Positions 34,301 to 42,913 of a stretch of 64,000 nucleotides of DNA are shown piece after piece. Origin of the DNA: Candidatus Thermochlorobacteriaceae bacterium (GTDB lineage: Bacteria > Bacteroidota > Chlorobiia > Chlorobiales > Thermochlorobacteraceae); NCBI GenBank assembly GCA_029263855.1, contig JAJUFC010000017.1, forward strand, positions 1-64,000. The letters run 5' to 3'. A model generated the notes under the pieces. The model made no database searches. It was not told the DNA's origin and worked only from the letters and a program-made list of their open reading frames with translations. Each line of letters opens with the position of its first letter. Position 1 is the first letter of the stretch. The position numbers were made by a program, and so were the translations under genes.

Positions 34301-36754
34301 CTAAAAGAGGTAGTTCGAAATCCACACGACATTGGCAAAAACGCCTGCCGCTGTTACTTCCGCGCCTGCACCCGCACCTTTGACCACAAGCGGACGCTCA
34401 CGATACCGCTCCGTCGTATAGGCGATGATGTTATCGCTTCCCGATAAATTGTAGAACGGATGTTCGGCATTCACTTCCATCAACTTTACGGACGCGATTC
34501 CGTTTTCAAGCAACGCAATAAAGCGAAGCGCGGCATTATTTTTTTCGGCGTGTCGCTTTCGCTCCTCAAACATTGGATTGGCTTTTTCAAGCTCGACGAA
34601 AAAATCATCAACGGTTTCTGCCTTCATGCATGCTTCGGGCAAGAAGTTTTCGAGTTGCACGTCCGAGAGTTCGAGGCTCAATCCGACTTCGCGAGCGAGG
34701 ATTAAAATTTTTCGTGCGACGTCAAGTCCGCTCAAATCGTCTCGCGGGTCGGGTTCGGTGTAGCCTTTTTCTTTGGCTTCGCGCACGACGTCGCTGAATC
34801 GGCGCTCGCCTTTGAAGTTGTTGAAGATGTAGCTCACAGAGCCAGAAAGCACGGCTTCAATTTTGAGAATTTTGTCGCCGCTCGAAAGCAAATCGTTCAG
34901 CGTGTTGATGACGGGCAAGCCCGCGCCGACGTTGGTTTCATACAGATATTTGACATCATGCTGAACAGCGGCAAGTTTGAGTTTTTTGTAATCTTCATAC
35001 TTGCCCGAATTGGCGCGCTTATTGGGCGTTACGACCGAAACACTTGACGATAAAATTTCTTCGTAATACCCCACGATTTCATCTGCCGCCGTGCAATCAA
35101 TGAACACGCTTCCTGAAAGATTAAGAGCTTTCATGCGACGGACGAACCCGTTCATCTCTTTCCGCTCACCTTGTTCTTCGAGCGCGTCTTTCCAATTCTT
35201 CAAATCAATACCGTTTGAATTAAACAGCATTTTTTTGCTTCGCGCCAGCGCGACGACTTTGATTTCGAGCGACTGCTGTTCGCGCAAGACTTTGGCGTGT
35301 TCGTCAAGTTGTTTGAGAAATGTGCCGCCAATCAAGCCCGTGCCGACCAAGAAGAGATGCAGGGTCTTTCGCTTCGAGAGAAAAAAGACTTCGTGCAAAG
35401 CGTTCAAGGCTTTTTCTTCGTCGCTTCGTTCAATCACGACGGAGATGTTGATTTCCGATGAGCCTTGCGCAATCGCAACCACATTGATGCCATTCTTACC
35501 GAGCGTTTGAAAAAACCAACCCGCCACGCCCGTGCGATGCTTCATGTTTTCACCGACGACGGCAACGATGGAAAGATTTTTCTCGATATCAATCGGATAG
35601 ATTTTTCCCGCATCAATTTCCAAGAAAAATTCTTTCTCGACGGCGGCTTTTGCGCGCTCTGAATCTTTGAGCGAAACCGCAAAGCAAATGCTGTGCTCCG
35701 ACGAGGCTTGCGAGATGAAAATGATATTGATGTTTTCGTTTGCAAGCGCCGAGAAAACACGCTTCGCCGTGCCGATGGAGCGCACTAATCCGCTTCCTTC
35801 CACGCGGAGCAACGCCACATCGTCGAGCGACGAAATGCCGCACACGGAAACTTTTCGATTCGGCGCATTTGCCGTAATGAGCGTGCCTTCGAAGTCGGGA
35901 TTGAACGTGTTGAGAATTCGAATCGGAATGTTTTGAAGCATCGCGGGCTGAACGGTGGGCGGGTAAAGCACCTTCGCGCCAGAGTTCGACATCTCCAATG
36001 CTTCCTTGTAACTCATTTGCGGAATCGGAAATGCGTCTTTGACTTTGCGCGGGTCGGCGGTCATAAAGCCGTCGACGTCGGTCCAGATTTGAATTTCAGT
36101 CGCGTTCAGCGCCGCGCCGAAAATCGCCGCCGTGTAGTCAGAGCCGCCGCGCCCGAGCGTCGTCGTCTCGCCTTTCATCGTCGAGCCAATGAAGCCCGTA
36201 ATGATTTGCAACGCGCTTCGATTGAGAAAATAGGTGCGAATGTTATGATAGGTCTCGTCTTGCAAAACGCCTGCCACGCCAAACCGATTGTCGGTTTTGA
36301 CGAGGTCGCGCGCGTCGCAGTATTCCGCGTCAACGCCTTTGGCTTTGAAGGCTTCGGCGATGATGAACGCCGAGAGCCGCTCGCCGAAACTCATCATAAA
36401 ATCTAGTGTGCGCTCGGTGTATTCTCCAACAAGATAAGTTCCGTGCAAAATGTCCTCGAGTTCGTTGAGCATCATTTTCACGTTTGCTAATGCAGAGGCT
36501 TGCGACTTGATAGGCACGAGCGCATGCACGGCAGTAAGATGTCGCTCTTCGAACTTTCCGAACAGATGCTTGTAAGCAAGGTCTCCATCAGCGGCTTTCG
36601 CGCTCATTTCAATTAGCCTATCCGTCGCGCCGCCAAAGGCAGACACCACGACGGCGGCGGGCGATTTTTCTCTGGCTTGTTTGACCAACGAGATGACAGT
36701 TTCTATGCGTTCAGGCGCGCCGACGGAGGAGCCGCCGAATTTGAGAATGTTCAT
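34301..36754 (-). CDS. thrA: Bifunctional aspartate kinase / homoserine dehydrogenase I
   Basis: An 817-residue fused enzyme. The aspartokinase domain starts MNILKFGGSSVGAPERIETV and includes TTLGRGGSDYTAAIFGAALN; two ACT regions follow (about 310-460). The homoserine dehydrogenase part begins at HLFLVGTGLIGGTFLKQL near residue 465, with TPNKRANSGKYEDYKKL and YLYETNVGAGLPVINTLNDL, then DPRDDLSGLDVARKILILAR. It phosphorylates aspartate and reduces aspartate semialdehyde to homoserine for threonine, methionine and lysine supply. The length matches E. coli ThrA (820). thrB and thrC are not adjacent. Feedback by threonine through the ACT domains is expected for the family. Confidence 0.93.
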   Translation of the reverse strand: MNILKFGGSSVGAPERIETVISLVKQAREKSPAAVVVSAFGGATDRLIEMSAKAADGDLAYKHLFGKFEERHLTAVHALVPIKSQASALANVKMMLNELEDILHGTYLVGEYTERTLDFMMSFGERLSAFIIAEAFKAKGVDAEYCDARDLVKTDNRFGVAGVLQDETYHNIRTYFLNRSALQIITGFIGSTMKGETTTLGRGGSDYTAAIFGAALNATEIQIWTDVDGFMTADPRKVKDAFPIPQMSYKEALEMSNSGAKVLYPPTVQPAMLQNIPIRILNTFNPDFEGTLITANAPNRKVSVCGISSLDDVALLRVEGSGLVRSIGTAKRVFSALANENINIIFISQASSEHSICFAVSLKDSERAKAAVEKEFFLEIDAGKIYPIDIEKNLSIVAVVGENMKHRTGVAGWFFQTLGKNGINVVAIAQGSSEINISVVIERSDEEKALNALHEVFFLSKRKTLHLFLVGTGLIGGTFLKQLDEHAKVLREQQSLEIKVVALARSKKMLFNSNGIDLKNWKDALEEQGERKEMNGFVRRMKALNLSGSVFIDCTAADEIVGYYEEILSSSVSVVTPNKRANSGKYEDYKKLKLAAVQHDVKYLYETNVGAGLPVINTLNDLLSSGDKILKIEAVLSGSVSYIFNNFKGERRFSDVVREAKEKGYTEPDPRDDLSGLDVARKILILAREVGLSLELSDVQLENFLPEACMKAETVDDFFVELEKANPMFEERKRHAEKNNAALRFIALLENGIASVKLMEVNAEHPFYNLSGSDNIIAYTTERYRERPLVVKGAGAGAEVTAAGVFANVVWISNYLF

Positions 36755-36945
36755 TTTTCGTTATGGTTTGACATGATGTTTTTTCAACCTTCCTGATGTT
36801 GACACAGCGCGTCGCACCGCATCATTAGCCCAACGCGCGCTTGTCGTTTCAAGCGTTTGCCCGCATCATTGCGCGCTTCGCAAAGGCAGACAGGAAAACG
36901 CGATGACTGCCGTTCCCGCGACGGCGCGAATCCAATTCAGATGTT

Positions 36946-37473
36946 TCACTCCGAGAGATGTTCTTTCAGAGCCTCAAATTTTTCAGACCTTGTCATCTTG
37001 CGAAAGTCGAGCGTCGTGCCTTCGTCCAAGCGCGTGCCTACCCACGTGCCAACTAACATTCCAACGGGAATGCCGACGATAAACCCACCTATGGTACCCA
37101 GCAATCGTCTTTTCGCCAAGTTCTCATCTCCGTCTATGCTGGGCAATCCAATTGCTCCCAAAATCCATGCGCCGACGAAACTGCCAAATACGCCGCCCAG
37201 CAACAACCCAGAGAGTCCGCCCAAGCCTGACGAGGCGATGTTGAGTTTCGCGAGGCTATCGATATGCGCTCCATTTCGCCACTCAATTTCGTTGAAGGTG
37301 AAGATGAGGCTATCCGCTATCACATAGGCGTTGTCGCCGCCGATGCGCTCGCCCGAAACGGTTTCGGCTTGATACGTGGCGCGGTCGAGGCGTTCTTTCT
37401 TTTGAACGTCGGTCGGCTGAACCGTCCAGCACCCAACCGAGAAAATTAAACTTAACATCACAAGACGTTGCAT
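36946..37473 (-). CDS. Putative lipoprotein with glycine-zipper membrane segment
   Basis: A 175-residue protein with a lipobox (LIFSVGC, Cys15). The mature part has a short beta-rich stretch (AYVIADSLIFTFNEIEW), then glycine-rich hydrophobic segments GLGGLSGLLLGGVFGSFVGA and LLGTIGGFIVGIPVGMLVG, resembling glycine-zipper motifs that insert in membranes. The family is not recognised. It lies 12 bases from the NtrC-type regulator, which is upstream of it on this strand, so the two may be co-transcribed. The 190-base spacer towards thrA shows no gene. Confidence 0.55.
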   Translation of the reverse strand: MQRLVMLSLIFSVGCWTVQPTDVQKKERLDRATYQAETVSGERIGGDNAYVIADSLIFTFNEIEWRNGAHIDSLAKLNIASSGLGGLSGLLLGGVFGSFVGAWILGAIGLPSIDGDENLAKRRLLGTIGGFIVGIPVGMLVGTWVGTRLDEGTTLDFRKMTRSEKFEALKEHLSE

Positions 37474-37484
37474 GTTTGATATGT

Positions 37485-38858
37485 TTAAGTGTTTGAGCGA
37501 GCGTCTCCGTCTTCTTTTTCGGACTCTTTCAGTCGTCGGTAAAGTGTAGCGACACCGATGCCCAAGATGCGCGCAGTTTCTTCTTTGTTTCCGCCGGTCA
37601 TTTCAAGCGTGCGTGCTATCATCACATCTTCAACTTCTTCGAGCGGCGTGCCAATGCGGAAACTCACAATGCGCGAGGTATCTGTTCCTGTGATGTAATC
37701 GGGCAGATATTCTTTTTGAATCTGCTCATTGGAGCAAAGCACGACGGCTCGCTCGATGACGTTTTCTAGTTCGCGCACATTGCCGCGCCAGGAGTGTCCT
37801 TCCAAAAGCCGTGCAACTTCAGAAGAAAGTCCGCGCACGTTTTTGGCGTTCAATCGGCTGAACTTCTCGATGAAGTGTTGCGCGAGCGGAATGATGTCGT
37901 CGCGGCGTTGGCGGAGTGGCGGCAGTTCGAACCGAATCACATTCAAGCGGTAGTATAAATCCTCGCGGAAACGTCCCTCGATGATTTCTTCGTCGAGATT
38001 TTTATTCGTGGCAGCAATGACGCGCACGTCGGTTTTCAAAGTCTCTTCGCTGCCGAGGCGTTGGAACTCGCCATCTTGCAAAACGGTGAGCAGTTTGACT
38101 TGCAAGTGCGTGGGCATATCGGCGATTTCATCGAGGAAAATCGTGCCGCCGTTGGCGAGTTCGAAGCGTCCGCGTTTTTGTTTGATGGCGTTGGTGAACG
38201 CGCCTTTTTCGTAGCCGAAGAGTTCCGACTCCAAGAGTTGTTCGGGCAATGCGCCGCAGTTGATTTTGACGAAGGGCTTGTCGCGCCGTCCGCTCAATTC
38301 GTGAATGGCGCGGGCGACGACTTCCTTGCCCGTGCCGCTTTCGCCCAACAAAAGCACCGTCGCTCGCGAGGGCGCGACGGTTTCGACCGACGACATAATC
38401 TCGCGCCACAACGGGCTGAACCCGACGATGTTTTTCGGGAAATATCGACCGCTAACTTGCTGACGCAGTTTGGCGTTCTCGACCAAGAGCATGCGCGTTT
38501 CCAATGCACGCTGAACAAGGCGGCGAATCTCGCTCATTCGAAACGGCTTTTGAATGTAGTCGTAAGCCCCAAGTTTCATGGCTTCGACTGCCGTGTCGAT
38601 TGAGCCGTAAGCCGTCATCATCACGACGACGATGTTCGGGTCATACTTTTTGATTTCTTTGAGCAAGCGCACGCCGCTGTCAGGTTCTTGAATTTTGAGG
38701 TCGGTAAGCACGAGGTCGATTTCTTCCTCGTTCAAAATTTTCATGGCTTCTTTGGGCGTTGCGGCGGTAAAGACTTGCCGTTCATCAGGCTTGACCAAGC
38801 CGTCAGAGAGCGCGTCGCGCGTGTTTTTTTCATCATCGACGATTAAGAGTTTTACCAT
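37485..38858 (-). CDS. NtrC-family sigma-54-dependent response regulator
   Basis: A 457-residue regulator with three domains. The receiver (1-120) has the acidic pocket VDDE, phospho-Asp in LVLTDLKIQ near residue 52 and conserved IQKPF. The sigma-54 AAA domain (about 135-375) has Walker A GESGTGKE. The C-terminal Fis-type HTH is NKEETARILGIGVATLYRRL. The sigma-54-contact loop reads GAFTNA rather than GAFTGA. ATG 38858 is preferred: AAGGG lies eight bases before it but only two before the upstream ATG (38864). No histidine kinase lies nearby, so the partner and targets are unknown. Confidence 0.88.
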   Translation of the reverse strand: MVKLLIVDDEKNTRDALSDGLVKPDERQVFTAATPKEAMKILNEEEIDLVLTDLKIQEPDSGVRLLKEIKKYDPNIVVVMMTAYGSIDTAVEAMKLGAYDYIQKPFRMSEIRRLVQRALETRMLLVENAKLRQQVSGRYFPKNIVGFSPLWREIMSSVETVAPSRATVLLLGESGTGKEVVARAIHELSGRRDKPFVKINCGALPEQLLESELFGYEKGAFTNAIKQKRGRFELANGGTIFLDEIADMPTHLQVKLLTVLQDGEFQRLGSEETLKTDVRVIAATNKNLDEEIIEGRFREDLYYRLNVIRFELPPLRQRRDDIIPLAQHFIEKFSRLNAKNVRGLSSEVARLLEGHSWRGNVRELENVIERAVVLCSNEQIQKEYLPDYITGTDTSRIVSFRIGTPLEEVEDVMIARTLEMTGGNKEETARILGIGVATLYRRLKESEKEDGDARSNT

Positions 38859-38895
38859 TCCCATTGCCCTTGATTGAATTGCGTTCAGCGGTGTG

Positions 38896-40410
38896 TTATT
38901 CAGGCTTCATGGTCGGGAAGAAAATCACATCGCGAATCGATTCTTGACCAGTAATGAGCATCGTGAGGCGGTCAATGCCAATGCCGATACCTGCCGTTGG
39001 CGGCATGCCGAACTCGATTGCGCGAAGGAAATCTTCGTCAACGCCCATGGCTTCGTCGTCGCCGCGCTCGCGCAGTGCGGCTTGTTCTTCCAATCGCTCG
39101 CGTTGGTCAATCGGGTCGTTGAGTTCCGAATACGCATTGCAAACTTCTTTTCCTGCCACAATCAACTCGAACCGCTCGACCAAGCCTGCCTTGCTTCGAT
39201 GCTTTTTGGTGAGGGGCGACATTTCAATCGGATAATCCGTAATGAACGTCGGCTGAATCAACTTGGGCTCGACAAATTCACCGAAAATTTCGTCAATGAT
39301 TTTTCCGCTTCCGATTTTCGGGTCGAGTTTCAAATCGAGTTCGCTTGCAGTCGCTCTGAGTTCCTCTTCACTCTTGCCCTCAATCTCTTTGCCGGTGTAT
39401 TCTTTCACGGCTTCCGCCATCGTGAGCTTGCGATACGGGGCTTTGAGATTCACTTCATGCTCGCCGACTTTAACAATCGTTGTTCCATTAACCGCCATCG
39501 CGATTTTTTCAAAGAGCGATTCCACCGTTTGCATCATCCAGTTGTAATCCTTGTAAGCCACATAAAACTCGAGCATTGAAAATTCGGGGTTGTGGAAGCG
39601 GCTCATTCCTTCGTTGCGAAAGACCTTCGCAAATTCATACACGCCGTCGTAGCCGCCGACGATGAGGCGTTTGAGATACAGCTCGTTGGCGATGCGCAAG
39701 AAGAGTTTCATATCGAGCGCGTTGTGATGCGTCGTGAACGGACGCGCCGACGCGCCGCCATAGACGGGTTGCAGAATTGGCGTTTCGACTTCCAAAAGGT
39801 TTAGGCTGTTCAAAAAGTCGCGAATCGTTTGAATGAGTTTTGCACGCTTCACAAAAGCCTCGCGCACATGAGGATTAACAATCAAATCCACATAACGCAT
39901 GCGGTAGCGTTGCTCCTTATCGCTGAACGCATCATAGACCACCTTTTCGCCATTCACTTCTTGCTCTTTGGCGACGGGAATCGGGCGGAGCGATTTAGAG
40001 AGCATTTCAAGTTTCGTGGCGTGAACCGAGACTTCGCCCGTCTTGGTGCGGAACGTGAAGCCGTGAACGCCGACAATATCGCCAATATCGAAGTATTTGA
40101 ACGCTTTGTAAGTGGCTTCGCCGACATCATCTTTGCGCAAATAAATTTGAATTTTGCCCGTTGAATCTTGAATGTGAAAAAAGGCGGCTTTGCCCATGTT
40201 GCGAATCGTCATGATTCTGCCGGCGACGGCAACATCGGTCTTTTCGCCGTCAACGAAGGTTTCCACAAGTGGCTTTGCGTAGTGTGTTACAGGAAACGAA
40301 TAGGGATAAGGCTCAATGCCGAGTTCGCGCAGTTTGGCAAGGTTTTCTCTGCGCTGACGCATTAAATCGTTCAGGTCTTCGATGTGTGTGTTGGTCTGTT
40401 GTTCCGACAT
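38896..40410 (-). CDS. lysS: Lysyl-tRNA synthetase, class II
   Basis: A 504-residue class IIb synthetase. The N-terminal OB-fold anticodon-binding domain covers about residues 60-170 ([20 protein letters not shown]). Class II motif 2 is [20 protein letters not shown], and motif 3 is [20 protein letters not shown] at the end. It attaches lysine to tRNA-Lys in the cytoplasm. Length fits the bacterial family (about 505). It lies between cdsA and the regulator on the same strand, 30 bases downstream of cdsA's... i.e. the cdsA gene begins beyond its own upstream side. Confidence 0.95.
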   Translation of the reverse strand: MSEQQTNTHIEDLNDLMRQRRENLAKLRELGIEPYPYSFPVTHYAKPLVETFVDGEKTDVAVAGRIMTIRNMGKAAFFHIQDSTGKIQIYLRKDDVGEATYKAFKYFDIGDIVGVHGFTFRTKTGEVSVHATKLEMLSKSLRPIPVAKEQEVNGEKVVYDAFSDKEQRYRMRYVDLIVNPHVREAFVKRAKLIQTIRDFLNSLNLLEVETPILQPVYGGASARPFTTHHNALDMKLFLRIANELYLKRLIVGGYDGVYEFAKVFRNEGMSRFHNPEFSMLEFYVAYKDYNWMMQTVESLFEKIAMAVNGTTIVKVGEHEVNLKAPYRKLTMAEAVKEYTGKEIEGKSEEELRATASELDLKLDPKIGSGKIIDEIFGEFVEPKLIQPTFITDYPIEMSPLTKKHRSKAGLVERFELIVAGKEVCNAYSELNDPIDQRERLEEQAALRERGDDEAMGVDEDFLRAIEFGMPPTAGIGIGIDRLTMLITGQESIRDVIFFPTMKPE

Positions 40411-40439
40411 TGTGAATTAAAAAGTAGGTTGAAAATCTT

Positions 40440-41315
40440 CTATGCAATGTTCATCAAGTAGCGCGAGTAAAGAAAGACGACGGGCGCAATAAAACAAAGC
40501 GAATCGAATCGGTCTAAAAATCCACCGTGTCCAGGAATCAAGCCCGATGAATCCTTCACGCCGCTATCGCGCTTATACATCGATTCAATCAAATCGCCAA
40601 TCGGACTCAGCAAGCCAATCAGCGCGCCGAGAATGAGGATATGATGATAGGCGAAAAGTTGCGAGAGCAATGTGTGATAGAAAATCACGGTCGTAATGAC
40701 GCTGGCGATTGAGCCTGTGAAAAATCCTTCCCAAGTTTTCTTCGGACTGTATCGCTCTGAAAATTTCGTCGTGATGATTTTTCCGCCCAAGAATTTTCCG
40801 CCGAAATAAGCAAAAGTATCCGACATCCACACCGCAAGAAAAATCATGGTGATGAAAATTCCGTCCTTGTCGTAAGTGCGCATATCGAGCAGTGAGACGA
40901 AAGGAAACGAGATGTAAAACAGGCACAGAAACGACGCGCCGATGTTTTGAATCGGTGTGCCGCGCTTTCGGAAGAGTTCAATCGAAGGAAAGAGAAACAC
41001 AGCAAGCAACATAAAATCGAAGGTCGACACCACGCGGAACTTATGATTGATGAGAATCGCCGCGCAAAAGAGCATCATCAGCCAACGAATTGGATAAATC
41101 TGCTTGTGGTTGAGCATCGTGGTAAATTCATAGAGCGACATAAGCGCGATAAAGAGCATCGCTCCGAGAAAAATCAATCCGCCAAAGTGCGTGCATAACA
41201 AAATCGCGGGACCGGCGATAAAGGCGACGACGACCCGCCAAAACAAATTGGACTGTATCGGATTTGCAGGGGCGGAAACGGTGTTCGTTTTCTCTTCCAC
41301 AGGATTCGAACTCAA
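40440..41315 (-). CDS. cdsA: Phosphatidate cytidylyltransferase
   Basis: A 291-residue inner-membrane enzyme with about eight hydrophobic segments. The C-terminal CDS signature is present: SMYKRDSGVKDSSGLIPGHG followed by GFLDRFDS. It makes CDP-diacylglycerol from phosphatidate and CTP for phospholipid synthesis. The start overlaps the stop of the upstream DUF2007 gene by 4 bases, so these are translationally coupled. lysS follows 29 bases downstream on the same strand and may be part of the transcript. Confidence 0.92.
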   Translation of the reverse strand: MSSNPVEEKTNTVSAPANPIQSNLFWRVVVAFIAGPAILLCTHFGGLIFLGAMLFIALMSLYEFTTMLNHKQIYPIRWLMMLFCAAILINHKFRVVSTFDFMLLAVFLFPSIELFRKRGTPIQNIGASFLCLFYISFPFVSLLDMRTYDKDGIFITMIFLAVWMSDTFAYFGGKFLGGKIITTKFSERYSPKKTWEGFFTGSIASVITTVIFYHTLLSQLFAYHHILILGALIGLLSPIGDLIESMYKRDSGVKDSSGLIPGHGGFLDRFDSLCFIAPVVFLYSRYLMNIA

Positions 41316-41614
41316 TTGCTCTGCTCCTTCGTCAAGGCGTTAATGTCCAGGCTTCGCTGCTGATACTCCGCAATGAGCCGAGCGGCTTCTTCAAAGGCTT
41401 CGGCTCTTACCCAAAGTTCAAAGGGTTGCTCATTTGTGAAGAACGAGAACATTCGGTCGCGCTTGGTGAACAGGACGGCATCAATGCCTGCGTCGGCAAG
41501 CGTGGCTTTGAGAATTTCGGCTTCAAAATCTACGGTTGTGCGGAACACCACTTGCCAATTCGGGAGCGGTTCGGCGGGTTCATTGAAAAAAAAGGTCGTG
41601 AGAAATCGTCTCAT
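41312..41614 (-). CDS. DUF2007-domain small protein
   Basis: A 100-residue protein whose core, WQVVFRTTVDFEAEILKATL followed by ADAGIDAVLF and QPFELWVRAEAFEEAARLIA, matches DUF2007, a small ferredoxin-like signal-type domain often found beside membrane or lipid genes. ATG 41614 (MRRFLTTFFFNEPAEPL) is chosen because sequence further upstream in this frame overlaps the CPBP gene and looks non-coding. It is coupled to cdsA by a 4-base overlap. Function is unknown. Confidence 0.7.
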   Translation of the reverse strand: MRRFLTTFFFNEPAEPLPNWQVVFRTTVDFEAEILKATLADAGIDAVLFTKRDRMFSFFTNEQPFELWVRAEAFEEAARLIAEYQQRSLDINALTKEQSN

Positions 41615-41669
41615 GCGTTCAGGTTTTGTCAAAGGTTTATCGGTCAATGACTTTCGGCTCTTTATCGGT

Positions 41670-42626
41670 TTAGGATTCTTCGTTGTGCTTCTTGAGCACG
41701 CGTTCATACTGCTGAACGACAACAACGAACAGCCCAAGCGAAATTGCCGCGCTTGCTATTGCAGTTGGCGAAAGCAATTCGGGCTCACTTGTTTTCAACG
41801 ATTGAACAACGGCAGGGCTAAGCCCAAACCTGTCAGCGTTATTTAAGATAAAAATTCCTAAAACCGAGAAAAAATTGAACGCAAAGTGCGCAACCACGCA
41901 CAGCCACAGCGTGCCTGATGACTGACGCAAATATGAAATGTAAATTCCAATCGCAATCAGTGGCAAGGTTTGAATCGGATTAAGATGATAAACGCCGAAA
42001 ATCGCGCCCGTCCAAACCACCGAACGCATCGGTGACATTGCGCGCGAAAAATTGCGCTGAAGCAATCCGCGAAATACAACCTCTTCGCAAATCGCAGGCG
42101 TGAGTGCCATCACGCCGACCACCGCCGCAAACTCCCCTACACTTTTCGCCGAGGCTAATTTTTCCACAATATCGTCGAAGAGTTTTTTCCACTCTCTTAC
42201 TTCTTCTTTCAATCCAAACCCTTCGGAAAGCACCACAAATTGAACATCGCCGACATAACTCAAAAACGGATTCAGCGCAATCGCGCCCAATACGCCCCAA
42301 ACGGCTACCTCCGACGAAACCGACCGATTGAGCGCGAGAAAGGCTTGATTTTCGTTATCCGTTGGTGAAAATCGCCCCGTGTGAAGCCCCACCAACCACA
42401 GCGCAGGCACCGCCAAAAATAGCACTTGAAACAACGTTTGAAACAACCGATGTAGCCCGACATTCTCGTCCGTAACGCTTCCGCCCGCAACCAAAAATGA
42501 AATCACGCCGCCAACTATCTGATACAAGAAAAATAGAAGCGCAAGCACAATGAAATTGACCGTGATAGGCGAAAAGCCTTGTCGTTCCCAAAATCCGTTG
42601 TATGTGCTCGTGTTCGGAAGGTTCAT
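41670..42626 (-). CDS. CPBP-family intramembrane glutamic protease
   Basis: A 318-residue polytopic membrane protein with about eight hydrophobic segments. The CPBP/Abi motifs are all visible: ICEEVVFRGLLQRNF (EExxxR), FGVYHLNPIQ (FxxxH) and VVAHFAFNFF (HxxxN-like). Relatives include Rce1 CAAX proteases and bacteriocin-immunity proteins. Likely cleaves membrane substrates; the client is unknown. It is first in the run towards the DUF2007 gene, cdsA and lysS and is divergent from the second T9SS cargo gene. Confidence 0.85.
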   Translation of the reverse strand: MNLPNTSTYNGFWERQGFSPITVNFIVLALLFFLYQIVGGVISFLVAGGSVTDENVGLHRLFQTLFQVLFLAVPALWLVGLHTGRFSPTDNENQAFLALNRSVSSEVAVWGVLGAIALNPFLSYVGDVQFVVLSEGFGLKEEVREWKKLFDDIVEKLASAKSVGEFAAVVGVMALTPAICEEVVFRGLLQRNFSRAMSPMRSVVWTGAIFGVYHLNPIQTLPLIAIGIYISYLRQSSGTLWLCVVAHFAFNFFSVLGIFILNNADRFGLSPAVVQSLKTSEPELLSPTAIASAAISLGLFVVVVQQYERVLKKHNEES

Positions 42627-42715
42627 TAGTTTTTTGACTTTATTCGATGCAAACAGCGTAAGTTTTTACTCAATTCCAAATCGCGCGATGTTCCTCATTC
42701 CCGCCCCCCGCTGTC

Positions 42716-42735
42716 ATTCCCGCGCAGGCGGGAAT
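42716..42735. repeat. Small palindromic repeat
   Basis: A perfect 8-bp inverted repeat ATTCCCGC/GCGGGAAT around a 4-base loop, within the divergent spacer 42627-42913. This word is widespread as an extragenic palindrome in many bacteria (established, from memory). A half-copy (CATTCCCGCC) lies about 20 bases upstream, at 42695-42704. Apart from this and a promoter-like word the spacer shows nothing. Confidence 0.55.
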
Positions 42736-42811
42736 CCACCCCAAGCGTTCAGACTGTTTTGTTTAACAATAATGTAACCTCGCATTCTCTTGCGCAACCC
42801 TCTCTATTTCC

Positions 42812-42819
42812 TAACTTCG
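42812..42819 (+). promoter_or_regulatory. Possible -7 element (TAACTTCG)
   Basis: TAACTTCG, about 95 bases upstream of the T9SS cargo start, close to the Bacteroidota -7 consensus TAnnTTTG and nearly identical to the element before the gene at 22821. It implies a long untranslated leader. Confidence 0.35.
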
Positions 42820-42913
42820 CAATGCTTAAAACGCACGACTTACCAGCGACCAACTTGCCTTTCTGTTTCAAAACGCTTTTCACAATGATTTTTCTAACCA
42901 AACCAATCGCATA

